From contig CAIOLZ010000429.1 in the NCBI GenBank assembly GCA_903859265.1, positions 1 through 7,135 on the forward strand: 7,135 nt of DNA. The letters run 5' to 3'. Below, piece after piece: positions 1 to 5,589 of this stretch. The stretch is from an uncultured beta proteobacterium. GTDB lineage: Bacteria; Pseudomonadota; Gammaproteobacteria; Burkholderiales; Burkholderiaceae_C. The notes below the pieces were generated by a model that was not told the DNA's origin, did not search any database, and saw only the letters and a list, made by a program, of their open reading frames with translations. The translations under genes were made by a program, and so were the position numbers. How positions within the stretch are numbered: position 1 is the stretch's first letter; each line of letters opens with the position of its first letter.

Positions 1-966
1 ATTCAGGGCCAGGCTCATCGCGCCGGTCAATTCGTACAGGCTCACGATGGTCACCAGCGAGGTGTCCTTGAAGGTTGAAATAAAGTTGTTCATGATCCCA
101 GGTATCACCATCGCCAGCGCCTGGGGCAATACGATTTTGCGCTGCGTTTGCCAGTAAGACAGCCCGAGCGTTGCAGCCGCCTCCACCTGTCCCTTGGGCA
201 CCGCTTGCAGCCCGCCACGAATCACCTCGGCCATATAGGCGGCAGCAAAAAACGTGATACCCGCCAGCACGCGCACCAGCACATCGATCGTGAACCCCTG
301 CGGCATCAGCAGCGGGAACATGAAAGAGGCCATGAACAGCACCGAGATCAAGGGCACGCCCCGGATCAGCTCGACGTAAATGGCACACACGCTGCGGATC
401 GCCGGCAGCTTGGAGCGCCGCCCCAGTGCGATCACCAGAGAGATCGGAAATGCCAGTGCCATGGACACTGATGCCAGCAAAATGGTCAGCGGAAGGCCGC
501 CCCAGCGGTCTGTTTCCACCCTGGACAGGCCAATCACGCCGCCAAACATCAGGGTGAAGTAGGTACCCAGCACCAACACCCATGCTGCACCGAGCCAGGG
601 TCGCCAGCAAACGCGCATGCAGCTTGCAATCAGCAGGCCCAGCAGCAAAACCGTGGCAATCAGCGCGCGCCACTGTTCTTCAAACGGGTAGCGGCCGAAG
701 ATGATGATGCGGAATTTTTCTGCCACCACGCCCCAGCAAGCGCCACTGGCTGCATGGCAGGCCTCATAGTCTTTGGCAAATACGGCGTTGATCAGTCCCC
801 AGCCCAGCAGTTTGGGAATGAGCAGTGCAAGCGCAGCGCCAATCAAAATTGTGCCAATGGTGGTCGATACGCCGCCAAATAGGTTCAAGCGCGCCCAGGC
901 AACCAGCCCCTGGGTTTTGACCGGCGCGGGCCGGGCGGCTATGGGTTCGAATGTAGTAGCTGTCAT
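1..966 (-). CDS. aapM: AapM-like inner-membrane permease of an amino-acid ABC transporter (C-terminus cut by window edge)
   Basis: This is the second permease of a polar/general L-amino-acid importer; with AapQ it should form the transmembrane channel fed by AapJ. I translated it directly: 322 codons from ATG (966-964) with no stop before the window edge. AapM proteins are usually about 365-385 residues, so roughly 40-60 residues lie outside. Hydrophobic segments appear near residues 30-50, 103-116, 126-147, 158-181 and 202-221. The periplasmic insert carries the pair C70 and C77, followed by a GRYPFEEQWR stretch typical of AapM. The cytoplasmic EAA loop that contacts the ATPase is clear at residues 262-284 (EAAATLGLSYWQTQ, then VLPQAL). 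The start lies 9 bp after the aapQ stop, and a GAGG overlapping that stop can serve as ribosome binding site, so the two genes are very probably co-transcribed. The ATPase gene aapP is expected beyond position 1. BztC is an alternative name for this family; the substrate range cannot be read from sequence. Confidence 0.93.
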   Translation of the reverse strand, partial: MTATTFEPIAARPAPVKTQGLVAWARLNLFGGVSTTIGTILIGAALALLIPKLLGWGLINAVFAKDYEACHAASGACWGVVAEKFRIIIFGRYPFEEQWRALIATVLLLGLLIASCMRVCWRPWLGAAWVLVLGTYFTLMFGGVIGLSRVETDRWGGLPLTILLASVSMALAFPISLVIALGRRSKLPAIRSVCAIYVELIRGVPLISVLFMASFMFPLLMPQGFTIDVLVRVLAGITFFAAAYMAEVIRGGLQAVPKGQVEAAATLGLSYWQTQRKIVLPQALAMVIPGIMNNFISTFKDTSLVTIVSLYELTGAMSLALN

Positions 967-975
967 GGCGGGGCC

Positions 976-2151
976 TCAGCGTTCCTGAATGGCAGAACGG
1001 TTGTTGTACCAATTCATCATGACGGATGTGAACAGGGACGTGCTCAGGTACACCAGCATGATGATCGCAATGCATTCCACGGCACGCCCTGTCTGGTTGA
1101 TTGCGGTGTTGGCAATCGACACCACATCAGGGTAGCCAATAGCCACTGCGAGGCTGGAGTTTTTGGTCAGGTTCAGGTACTGGTTGGTGAGCGGCGGAAT
1201 AATGACGCGCAGTGCTTGCGGCAGCATCACCAGGCGCATGGTTTGGCCGCGTGCGAGCCCCAAAGCACTGGCGGCTTCTGATTGGCCCAGGGCGACCGAT
1301 TGGATGCCGCCGCGGACCACTTCGGCCACAAAAGACGCGGTATAGACCGTCAGCCCGAGCAGCACCGACATGTATTCAGGCGTTAACGCGCCCCCGTTCT
1401 CGATGGCGAATTCGCCTTGCACGGGCCGGTTCATTTCCATGGGTGCGCCGCCCAGCAACCATCCCAAAATACCGAACGCAATGGCGATGCCGATGGGGGC
1501 CAGCACCGTGCTTTTTGGCACACCGGTTCTTTCAAAGGAGGCGTGTGCATAGCGTCGGTAAAAAACTGCCGCAACAACGCCCGCCACCAAGCCCCAGGCT
1601 CCCAGTGTGTAGCCAGAGGACCATACTGGAATCGGAAAATTCAAGCCCCCTTTGCTCAGAAAAAACGGGCCCAATGTCAGGGGTGCTGCTGATTCCGGCA
1701 ACACTTCGGTGAACATCAGGTACCACATCAGCAATTGCAAAAGGATAGGGATGTTGCGGAAAAACTCGACGTAACAGAGACACAAGCCCCGCACCAGAGC
1801 GTTGCGGGAAAACCGGCCTACGCCGATGAGTGTTCCAAGGATGGTGGTCAAAACAATGCCCACCACAGCGACCCGCAGGGTATTGACGAAGCCCACCAGA
1901 AATGCCTTCCAGTAGGGATCGGCGGAGTCATAGGGGAACAGACTTTCCCCGATGTCAAAACCAGCGCCTCCCATCATGAAATCAAACCCGCTTTGAATAC
2001 CGCGGGCCCTCATGTTGGTGTTCGTGTTATTGGCCAGGTAGAGCACCACCAGCACAATCAAAACAACGGTCACCACCTGATAGATCAAGCCCCGGAATGC
2101 CTGGCTGCGCCAGGACCAGGATTTTTTGGGCGGGGTGGAAGGTGTGGACAT
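976..2151 (-). CDS. aapQ: AapQ-like inner-membrane permease of an amino-acid ABC transporter
   Basis: This is the first permease subunit of the polar/general L-amino-acid ABC importer, 391 residues, normal for AapQ (about 400) and much longer than simple HisQ-type permeases. A short cytoplasmic N-terminus is followed by a membrane segment at about residues 21-40. A periplasmic region includes FDFMMGGAGFDIGESLFPY, then more hydrophobic spans and the typical RNIPILLQLLMWY segment. The EAA loop lies at about residues 277-317 (EVVRGGIQSVALGQSEAASA, then MLPQALRVIIPP), where the ATPase docks. I chose the ATG at 2151-2149. A TTG 45 bases upstream would add 15 residues not typical of the family. No good ribosome binding site precedes the chosen ATG (only an AGG about 12 bases away), so translation may be weak. 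The gene lies 81-83 bp downstream of aapJ, separated by a stable hairpin, and 9 bp upstream of aapM. BztB is the alternative family name. Confidence 0.93.
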   Translation of the reverse strand: MSTPSTPPKKSWSWRSQAFRGLIYQVVTVVLIVLVVLYLANNTNTNMRARGIQSGFDFMMGGAGFDIGESLFPYDSADPYWKAFLVGFVNTLRVAVVGIVLTTILGTLIGVGRFSRNALVRGLCLCYVEFFRNIPILLQLLMWYLMFTEVLPESAAPLTLGPFFLSKGGLNFPIPVWSSGYTLGAWGLVAGVVAAVFYRRYAHASFERTGVPKSTVLAPIGIAIAFGILGWLLGGAPMEMNRPVQGEFAIENGGALTPEYMSVLLGLTVYTASFVAEVVRGGIQSVALGQSEAASALGLARGQTMRLVMLPQALRVIIPPLTNQYLNLTKNSSLAVAIGYPDVVSIANTAINQTGRAVECIAIIMLVYLSTSLFTSVMMNWYNNRSAIQER

Positions 2152-2182
2152 AAATGAAGGGCCTGTTTGCGTCGCAATTGGA

Positions 2183-2216
2183 AAGGGGCAGGGCAACTTG
2201 GTTGCACCCGCCCCTT
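2183..2216 (-). promoter_or_regulatory. Intercistronic RNA hairpin between aapJ and aapQ
   Basis: In the aapJ-to-aapQ transcript, arm AAGGGGC (2216-2210) pairs perfectly with GCCCCTT (2189-2183). The stem continues through a G-U pair, two G-C pairs and a one-base bulge to GCAAC/GTTGC around a CAA loop, about 15 pairs in total. It begins 18 bases after the aapJ stop. The sequence just downstream is TTTCC, not a long U tract, so it is a poor intrinsic terminator. Binding-protein genes in ABC operons are often followed by such structures, which protect the upstream mRNA or reduce read-through so that the binding protein is made in excess. That role here is inferred; the pairing itself is seen in the sequence. 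Confidence 0.7.
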
Positions 2217-2234
2217 CTGGATCATGCTTTCAAA

Positions 2235-3269
2235 TTAACGCAGCGGTGGTGCGTACTGGATGCCACCCTTGTTCCACTGGTTGTTCAAGCCGCGTGGCAG
2301 TTGCAGGGCCGATTTGGGTCCGACGTTGCGCTCAAAGATTTCACCGTAGTTACCGGTGGCTTTGATGGCGCGGTACAGCCACTCTTTGTCCAGTCCGAGC
2401 AACTTGCCGATGTCTTCGGTGGAGCCCAGCAGGCGGCCTACCACGGGGTCTTTGCTATTGGCCTTCTGGTCATCGGCGTTGGCGGCGGTGACACCGTATT
2501 CTTCGGATTCCAGCAGCCCGTAAATCGTCCATTTGACGATGGCGGTCCAGTCGTCGTCACCGCGGCGAACCATCGGTCCAAGCGGTTCCTTGGAGATCAG
2601 GTCGGGCAGGATCACGTGATCAGCCGGGTTTTTGGCAACCTTGTTGCGGGTGGACGCCAGGCCGGAGGCATCGGTAGTGTAAGCCACGCAACGTCCCGAA
2701 AAATAGGCGCCTTCAGCGGCTTCGAGCTTTTCAAACACTACAGGTTTGATATTGAGCCCGGCGGCTTTGGAGTAGTCGGTCAGGTTTTTCTCGGTGGTGG
2801 TGCCGGATTGAACGCAGACGGTTTGTCCTTTGAGTTGCTTGGCGCTCTTGATCTTGCTTTTGGTAGTGACCAAAAAGCCCTGGCCGTCGTAATAAGTGAC
2901 GGCGGTTTGGGACAGGCCCAACGATGCGTCACGGGTCAGCGTAAACGTGGTGTTGCGCGCCAGAACGTCAACTTCACCGGACTGCAAGGCTGTGAAACGC
3001 TGTTGCGCGTTCAGCGGCACATATTTGACTTTTTCGGGATCGCTCAAAACGGCTGCGGCAACTGCCCGGCAAACATCCACGTCCATGCCGGTCCATTTGC
3101 CATTGGAGTCTGCCGCACTGAAACCTGCCAGACCGGTATTGACACCGCATATCACCTGACCGCGTGCCTTGATGGCATCCAGGGTTTTGCCGGCAAAAGC
3201 GGGGGCGGCAGCCAGGGCGCCGGTAGCAGCGACCAATACCATGGCGGTTTTCAATCGAATCAATTTCAT
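2235..3269 (-). CDS. aapJ: AapJ-like periplasmic amino-acid-binding protein
   Basis: This is the periplasmic solute-binding protein (SBP_bac_3 family) that delivers amino acids to AapQM; 344 residues, as expected for AapJ/BztA. The N-terminus is a classic Sec signal peptide: basic MKLIRLK, a hydrophobic core to about residue 22, and a probable cleavage after APAFA (residues 22-26). The mature part starts with TLDAIKARGQVICGVNTG, followed by the family-typical GKWTGMDVDVCRAVAAAV and the FTALQSGEVDVLARNTTFTL ligand-lobe segment. The C-terminal part ends in the AapJ-like LPRGLNNQWNKGGIQYAPPLR. I chose the ATG at 3269 over the in-frame ATG at 3278 because a GGAG (3282-3279) sits 9 bases before the former but directly abuts the latter. 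It is the first gene of the aapJQM operon and is divergent from the dioxygenase gene. Glutamate/aspartate-type or broad specificity cannot be decided from sequence. Confidence 0.95.
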   Translation of the reverse strand: MKLIRLKTAMVLVAATGALAAAPAFAGKTLDAIKARGQVICGVNTGLAGFSAADSNGKWTGMDVDVCRAVAAAVLSDPEKVKYVPLNAQQRFTALQSGEVDVLARNTTFTLTRDASLGLSQTAVTYYDGQGFLVTTKSKIKSAKQLKGQTVCVQSGTTTEKNLTDYSKAAGLNIKPVVFEKLEAAEGAYFSGRCVAYTTDASGLASTRNKVAKNPADHVILPDLISKEPLGPMVRRGDDDWTAIVKWTIYGLLESEEYGVTAANADDQKANSKDPVVGRLLGSTEDIGKLLGLDKEWLYRAIKATGNYGEIFERNVGPKSALQLPRGLNNQWNKGGIQYAPPLR

Positions 3270-3501
3270 AACGAACATCTCCAGTTAAATAAGCAGGGTC
3301 TGGTTTCGGTAAACCGGCAACCCATTACAAGCACACAAATGTAAGTTTATGTTAAGCGCCCATTCTCAGGGTTTTCGCTAGTTTCATATGCAAAAAAAAC
3401 ATATGTATATCTGAATTGCCATGTGGCTGTCGGAGAGCATCAAGCAGTATTCGTGCCAAAGCGGCACCCGCGTCCTTGTGATCAGGCGTTAAAGTTTAGG
3501 G
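3270..3501. promoter_or_regulatory. Divergent intergenic region between aapJ and the dioxygenase gene
   Basis: This 232-bp stretch holds no gene and must contain the promoters for both divergent transcripts. It is clearly more A/T-rich than the flanking genes. On the minus strand the aapJ ribosome binding site GGAG (3282-3279) is evident, with an almost certain aapJ leader before it. A TTAACA and a TGTAAT hexamer are present on that strand, but 20 bases apart, too far for a standard sigma-70 promoter. On the plus strand TTCATA (3383-3388) and TATATC (3406-3411), 17 bases apart, give a weak sigma-70-like match (4/6 each) overlapping the CATATG block. A short GGTTT/AAACC stem (3302-3315) lies in the aapJ leader. 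I saw no convincing sigma-54 site (GG and GC 10 bp apart). Exact promoters are unresolved. Confidence 0.6.
3385..3405. repeat. Twin CATATG palindromes separated by an A-tract (possible operator)
   Basis: CATATG occurs at 3385-3390 and again at 3400-3405, separated by CAAAAAAAA. The second copy extends to the 8-bp palindrome ACATATGT (3399-3406). The centres are 15 bp apart. The block lies about 115-135 bp upstream of the aapJ start and about 100 bp upstream of the dioxygenase start, so a regulator bound here could control both. The sequence pattern is certain; operator function is inferred and could be wrong, because A/T-rich DNA gives such matches by chance. Confidence 0.35.
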
Positions 3502-4263
3502 ATGACCATTACCTTTTCTCCGCCCTTATCCCTGGATGCCCAATCCATTAGGGCTGCGTTGCAACACCCGGGCTATGCCGTTTTAAGTGCCAAACAGGTG
3601 GCGGGGCTCAGCGGAATTGCCCAGGCGCAACTGCTGGCATGGCGAGCGCTTTGGAACGACTTGCCCGCCGACGCCTATCTCAAAGACGGAGGTCGCTACC
3701 GCAGGCGCCGTCATAGCTGCTTTGTGGTGGAGGGCGACCGTGCTGTGCTGGTGCCGCAGCGTCCGCACTGGCAACCCCTGGAATACAACGCGCTGCACGG
3801 CGGCATGCAGCGCCACTTTGAAGCCATGGCTCCTGAAATTCTGGAGCAGGACGACTGGCGGCGTTTGCTGGTGTGGCTGGCGCAAATCTGCTCCAGCCAC
3901 AAAGGCGCGCAGCCCTGGTTTGTCGAGGCACACCAGTTTCGTATTGACACGACCGATGGCATTGGCCGTCCTACGCCCGAAGGCGCGCATCGGGATGGCG
4001 TGGATCTGGTTGCGGTATTCCTGGTGGACCGGCGGGGTGTCAAGGGCGGCGAAACCCGTGTGTTTGAGGCCGCTGGTCCCAATGGTCAGCGTTTTACGCT
4101 GACCGAGCCGTGGTCATTGCTGCTGCTCGACGATGCGCGGGTGATTCACGAGTCAACCCCGATCCAGCCCGTACAGGTCGATGGATCCAGCCTCGCGGAT
4201 GCCGGGCACTACCGTGACACGCTGGTAGTGACTTTGAGGGCCGGCGGTTTTCAGGGCGGCTGA
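3502..4263 (+). CDS. 2-oxoglutarate/Fe(II) dioxygenase, amino-acid hydroxylase (isoleucine dioxygenase-like) family
   Basis: This is a predicted cytoplasmic non-heme iron dioxygenase of 253 residues, of the family (2OG-Fe dioxygenase, PF10014 type) that includes the Bacillus L-isoleucine 4-hydroxylase IDO. The iron ligands fit the facial triad: H163 and D165 in AHRDGVD, and H216 in RVIHEST. R238 in YRDTLVVTL is suited to binding the 2-oxoglutarate carboxylate. Other family-like segments are SCFVV (72-76), YNALHGGMQRHFE (95-107) and VEAHQFRI (141-148). There is no signal peptide or membrane span. The ATG at 3502 is the first start after an in-frame stop at 3490-3492. The ribosome binding site is poor: AGGG directly abuts the ATG and an AGG lies about 15 bases upstream, so expression may be low or conditional. 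It is divergent from the aap transporter, which suggests a free amino acid as substrate, but the true substrate is unknown. Family assignment is fairly sure; substrate is not. Confidence 0.85.
   Translation: MTITFSPPLSLDAQSIRAALQHPGYAVLSAKQVAGLSGIAQAQLLAWRALWNDLPADAYLKDGGRYRRRRHSCFVVEGDRAVLVPQRPHWQPLEYNALHGGMQRHFEAMAPEILEQDDWRRLLVWLAQICSSHKGAQPWFVEAHQFRIDTTDGIGRPTPEGAHRDGVDLVAVFLVDRRGVKGGETRVFEAAGPNGQRFTLTEPWSLLLLDDARVIHESTPIQPVQVDGSSLADAGHYRDTLVVTLRAGGFQGG
4207..4230. repeat. 7-bp inverted repeat near the 3' end of the dioxygenase gene
   Basis: CACTACC (4207-4213) and GGTAGTG (4224-4230) are perfect inverted copies around a 10-base loop. They are nested inside a second pair, GCCGG (4201-4205) and CCGGC (4241-4245), the latter followed by GGTTTTC. 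The structure lies inside coding sequence about 30-60 bases before the dioxygenase stop. Because the two convergent genes leave only 6 bp between them, it could help end transcription from either side. It could equally be a chance result of GC-rich codons. Confidence 0.25.
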
Positions 4264-4269
4264 TAAATT

Positions 4270-5494
4270 TCAGGCCGCCAGGGCCGCGGGGGGTGTGAGC
4301 AGGCGCTCCACCAGTTCACTCACGCTGCGGATTTGGTCGCCAAACGGCAGGCGGCCCGCACCCCGGAAGAAAAGGCCTTTTTTAAGGTCGCCCCGCAGCG
4401 CAGCTGCCAGCTGGTTGTCAATGCAAAACTGGCCCCAGCCCGGCAGTCCATCACGCAGTCCACATTGGGCCAGGCAATCGAAGTTCTTGGTGCAGCGCGA
4501 TTTGGCGTGGGCCATGGCCTGCAGCCTGGGTTCGATCTTGAGATAGGCGCGCAGCCAGGGCGTGCCCACGGCGCGTGCTGGCAGTCCGGCGACGCTGGTG
4601 AACTCCACCATGTCATCTTCGCCAGCCTCTGCGAGCACTTGCTTGAACGCTGCATGGGCGTCGCTTTCCTGCGTGACGGCAAATGCAGTACCCAATTGCA
4701 CGGCCGACGCGCCCAGCGACTGCAGGCGTGCAATGTCCTCATGGTTGCTGATGCCGCCGGCGGCGATCAGCGCGATTTCCCGCTCTATGCCTGCTTCCTT
4801 GAAAAACTGGCGTGCTTGCGGAATCACCGTTTCAAATGCGAAGCGCGGGTCTTTCAGGTCGGAGATCCTGGCAGCGCCGAGGTGACCGCCTGCAAGCCCC
4901 GGATGTTCAATCACGATGGCGTCGGGCAGGCGTTTTTTGCGCTCCCATTTTTTAACCAGCAGCTGCACGCCGCGTGCGTCCGACAGTATGGGGATCAGCA
5001 GCGTTTTCGGGTGCTCGCGGGCCAAATCGGGTAAATCCAGCGGCAAACCCGCACCAACCACCACTGCGTCAATGCCGTTGGCCAGCGCACGGCTGACCGA
5101 GGCGGCGTACTCGTTGACCGCGCGCATCACGTTCATGGCGAGCAGACCTTTGCCGTTTGAACGCGCCCGGGCCGCTGCAATTTCCCGGTCAATGGCAACC
5201 AGATTGGCGGCATTGATGGCGTTTTTGGCGGCGTCGCCCGGCTTGAGATCGCGGGTTTCGTCCATCAGGTCAGGGTGGTGTCGGCGCAAATCGACGCTGG
5301 ACAAGGTCCCCATGGCGCCCATGGCTGCAACACCCCCCAGCCAACCGGTGGCCCGAAATGCCGATTCCCATGCCGCCCTGCACAATTGGCAGCAGCGTTT
5401 TGCCACCGAGATGCAACGCTTGCAGGCCGCTCTTTCGCAGCCATTGGGCACTATCTTCGGGAATAACAGTGGAGATGGGGTCCGATGCAATCAT
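4270..5494 (-). pseudogene. Nitronate monooxygenase / 2-nitropropane dioxygenase-like flavoprotein, interrupted by a frameshift
   Basis: An FMN-dependent TIM-barrel oxidoreductase of the NMO family, which oxidises alkyl nitronates; many members are of uncertain substrate. The protein is split across two frames. Residues 1-54 from the ATG at 5494 give the family N-terminus (LHLGGKTLLPIVQGGMGIG, then ISGHRLAGG). After the G run at 5338-5333 the remaining family sequence (VAAMGAMGTLSSVDLRRHHP onward) is in the next frame. Dropping one G restores a continuous 407-residue protein. Visible motifs in that reconstruction are QGGMG (39-43), AGGHLG with the likely active-site H204, AAGGI (244-248) and GASAVQLGTAF (261-271), the last two binding the FMN phosphate. 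A cysteine set C334, C340, C344 and C357 lies near the C-terminus. As sequenced, the first frame stops at 5270-5272 after about 74 residues. No other defect is visible, so a sequencing error or very recent mutation is likely. No good ribosome binding site precedes the ATG; a TTG at 5515 is an alternative start. Confidence 0.85.
5333..5338 (-). other. Frameshift site: six-G homopolymer in the NMO-like gene
   Basis: On the coding (minus) strand the sequence reads TTG GCT then six G, then TGTTGCAGCC. In the upstream frame this gives L-A-G-G-C-C and soon a stop. With five G it gives L-A-G-G-V-A-A-M-G-A, which matches the NMO family at this point (HRLAG followed by a VAA segment). The position is fixed to within this run because family-like residues continue right up to it on both sides. 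An extra base in a homopolymer is typical of sequencing error or slippage mutation. Confidence 0.85.
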
Positions 5495-5500
5495 TTTGAA

Positions 5501-5514
5501 TGCCGATGTCGGCA
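5501..5514. repeat. Perfect 6-bp-arm palindrome just upstream of the NMO-like gene start
   Basis: TGCCGA and TCGGCA flank a 2-base centre, starting 7 bp upstream of the ATG at 5494. It sits where a ribosome binding site would normally be, and none is seen. It could be a regulator binding site or an RNA structure masking translation starts; if the TTG at 5515 is the start, it is simply coding sequence. Its function is unproven. Confidence 0.3.
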
Positions 5515-5541
5515 AAGTGAGGATTGCACAGCTTAAGCCCC

Positions 5542-5569
5542 TGACCCATCCGTGCTTTGAGATGGGTCA
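5542..5569. terminator. 9-bp inverted repeat between bktB and the NMO-like gene (possible terminator or regulatory hairpin)
   Basis: TGACCCATC (5542-5550) and GATGGGTCA (5561-5569) are exact inverted copies around a 10-base loop. The structure begins 20 bases after the bktB stop codon (minus strand). It is well placed to end or protect the bktB mRNA, but on the minus strand it is followed by GGGGCTTAAGC, not a U tract, so it is not a standard intrinsic terminator. It may instead be a processing or stability hairpin, or an operator for the gene downstream. Confidence 0.4.
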
Positions 5570-5589
5570 AGTGTTCATGCATTTTTCGC

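Noticed and set aside
148..471. A His/Arg/Gln-rich plus-strand frame of 107 codons
   Set aside because: It lies opposite aapM, whose minus-strand translation is continuous and has a clear EAA loop. The odd composition comes from reading that gene antisense.
2154..3344. A 396-codon open frame on the plus strand opposite aapJ
   Set aside because: It lies antisense to a clearly identified gene with a signal peptide and family motifs. Its translation shows no recognisable domain, and it is explained by the GC-rich codon pattern of aapJ.
3353..3380. Imperfect hairpin AGCG-CCC / GGG-CGCT in the aapJ leader
   Set aside because: Only 4 and 3 pairs, separated by a four-base bulge, with no riboswitch-like features; within what chance produces.
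3463..3480. Possible sigma-54 promoter (GGCAC followed by TTG) upstream of the dioxygenase gene
   Set aside because: The position 12 bp after the GG is CT, not the required GC, and the TTG is wrongly spaced.
4333..5034. A 233-codon open frame on the plus strand opposite the NMO-like gene
   Set aside because: It overlaps the well-preserved flavoprotein sequence on the other strand and resembles no family I recognise. It is a shadow frame.
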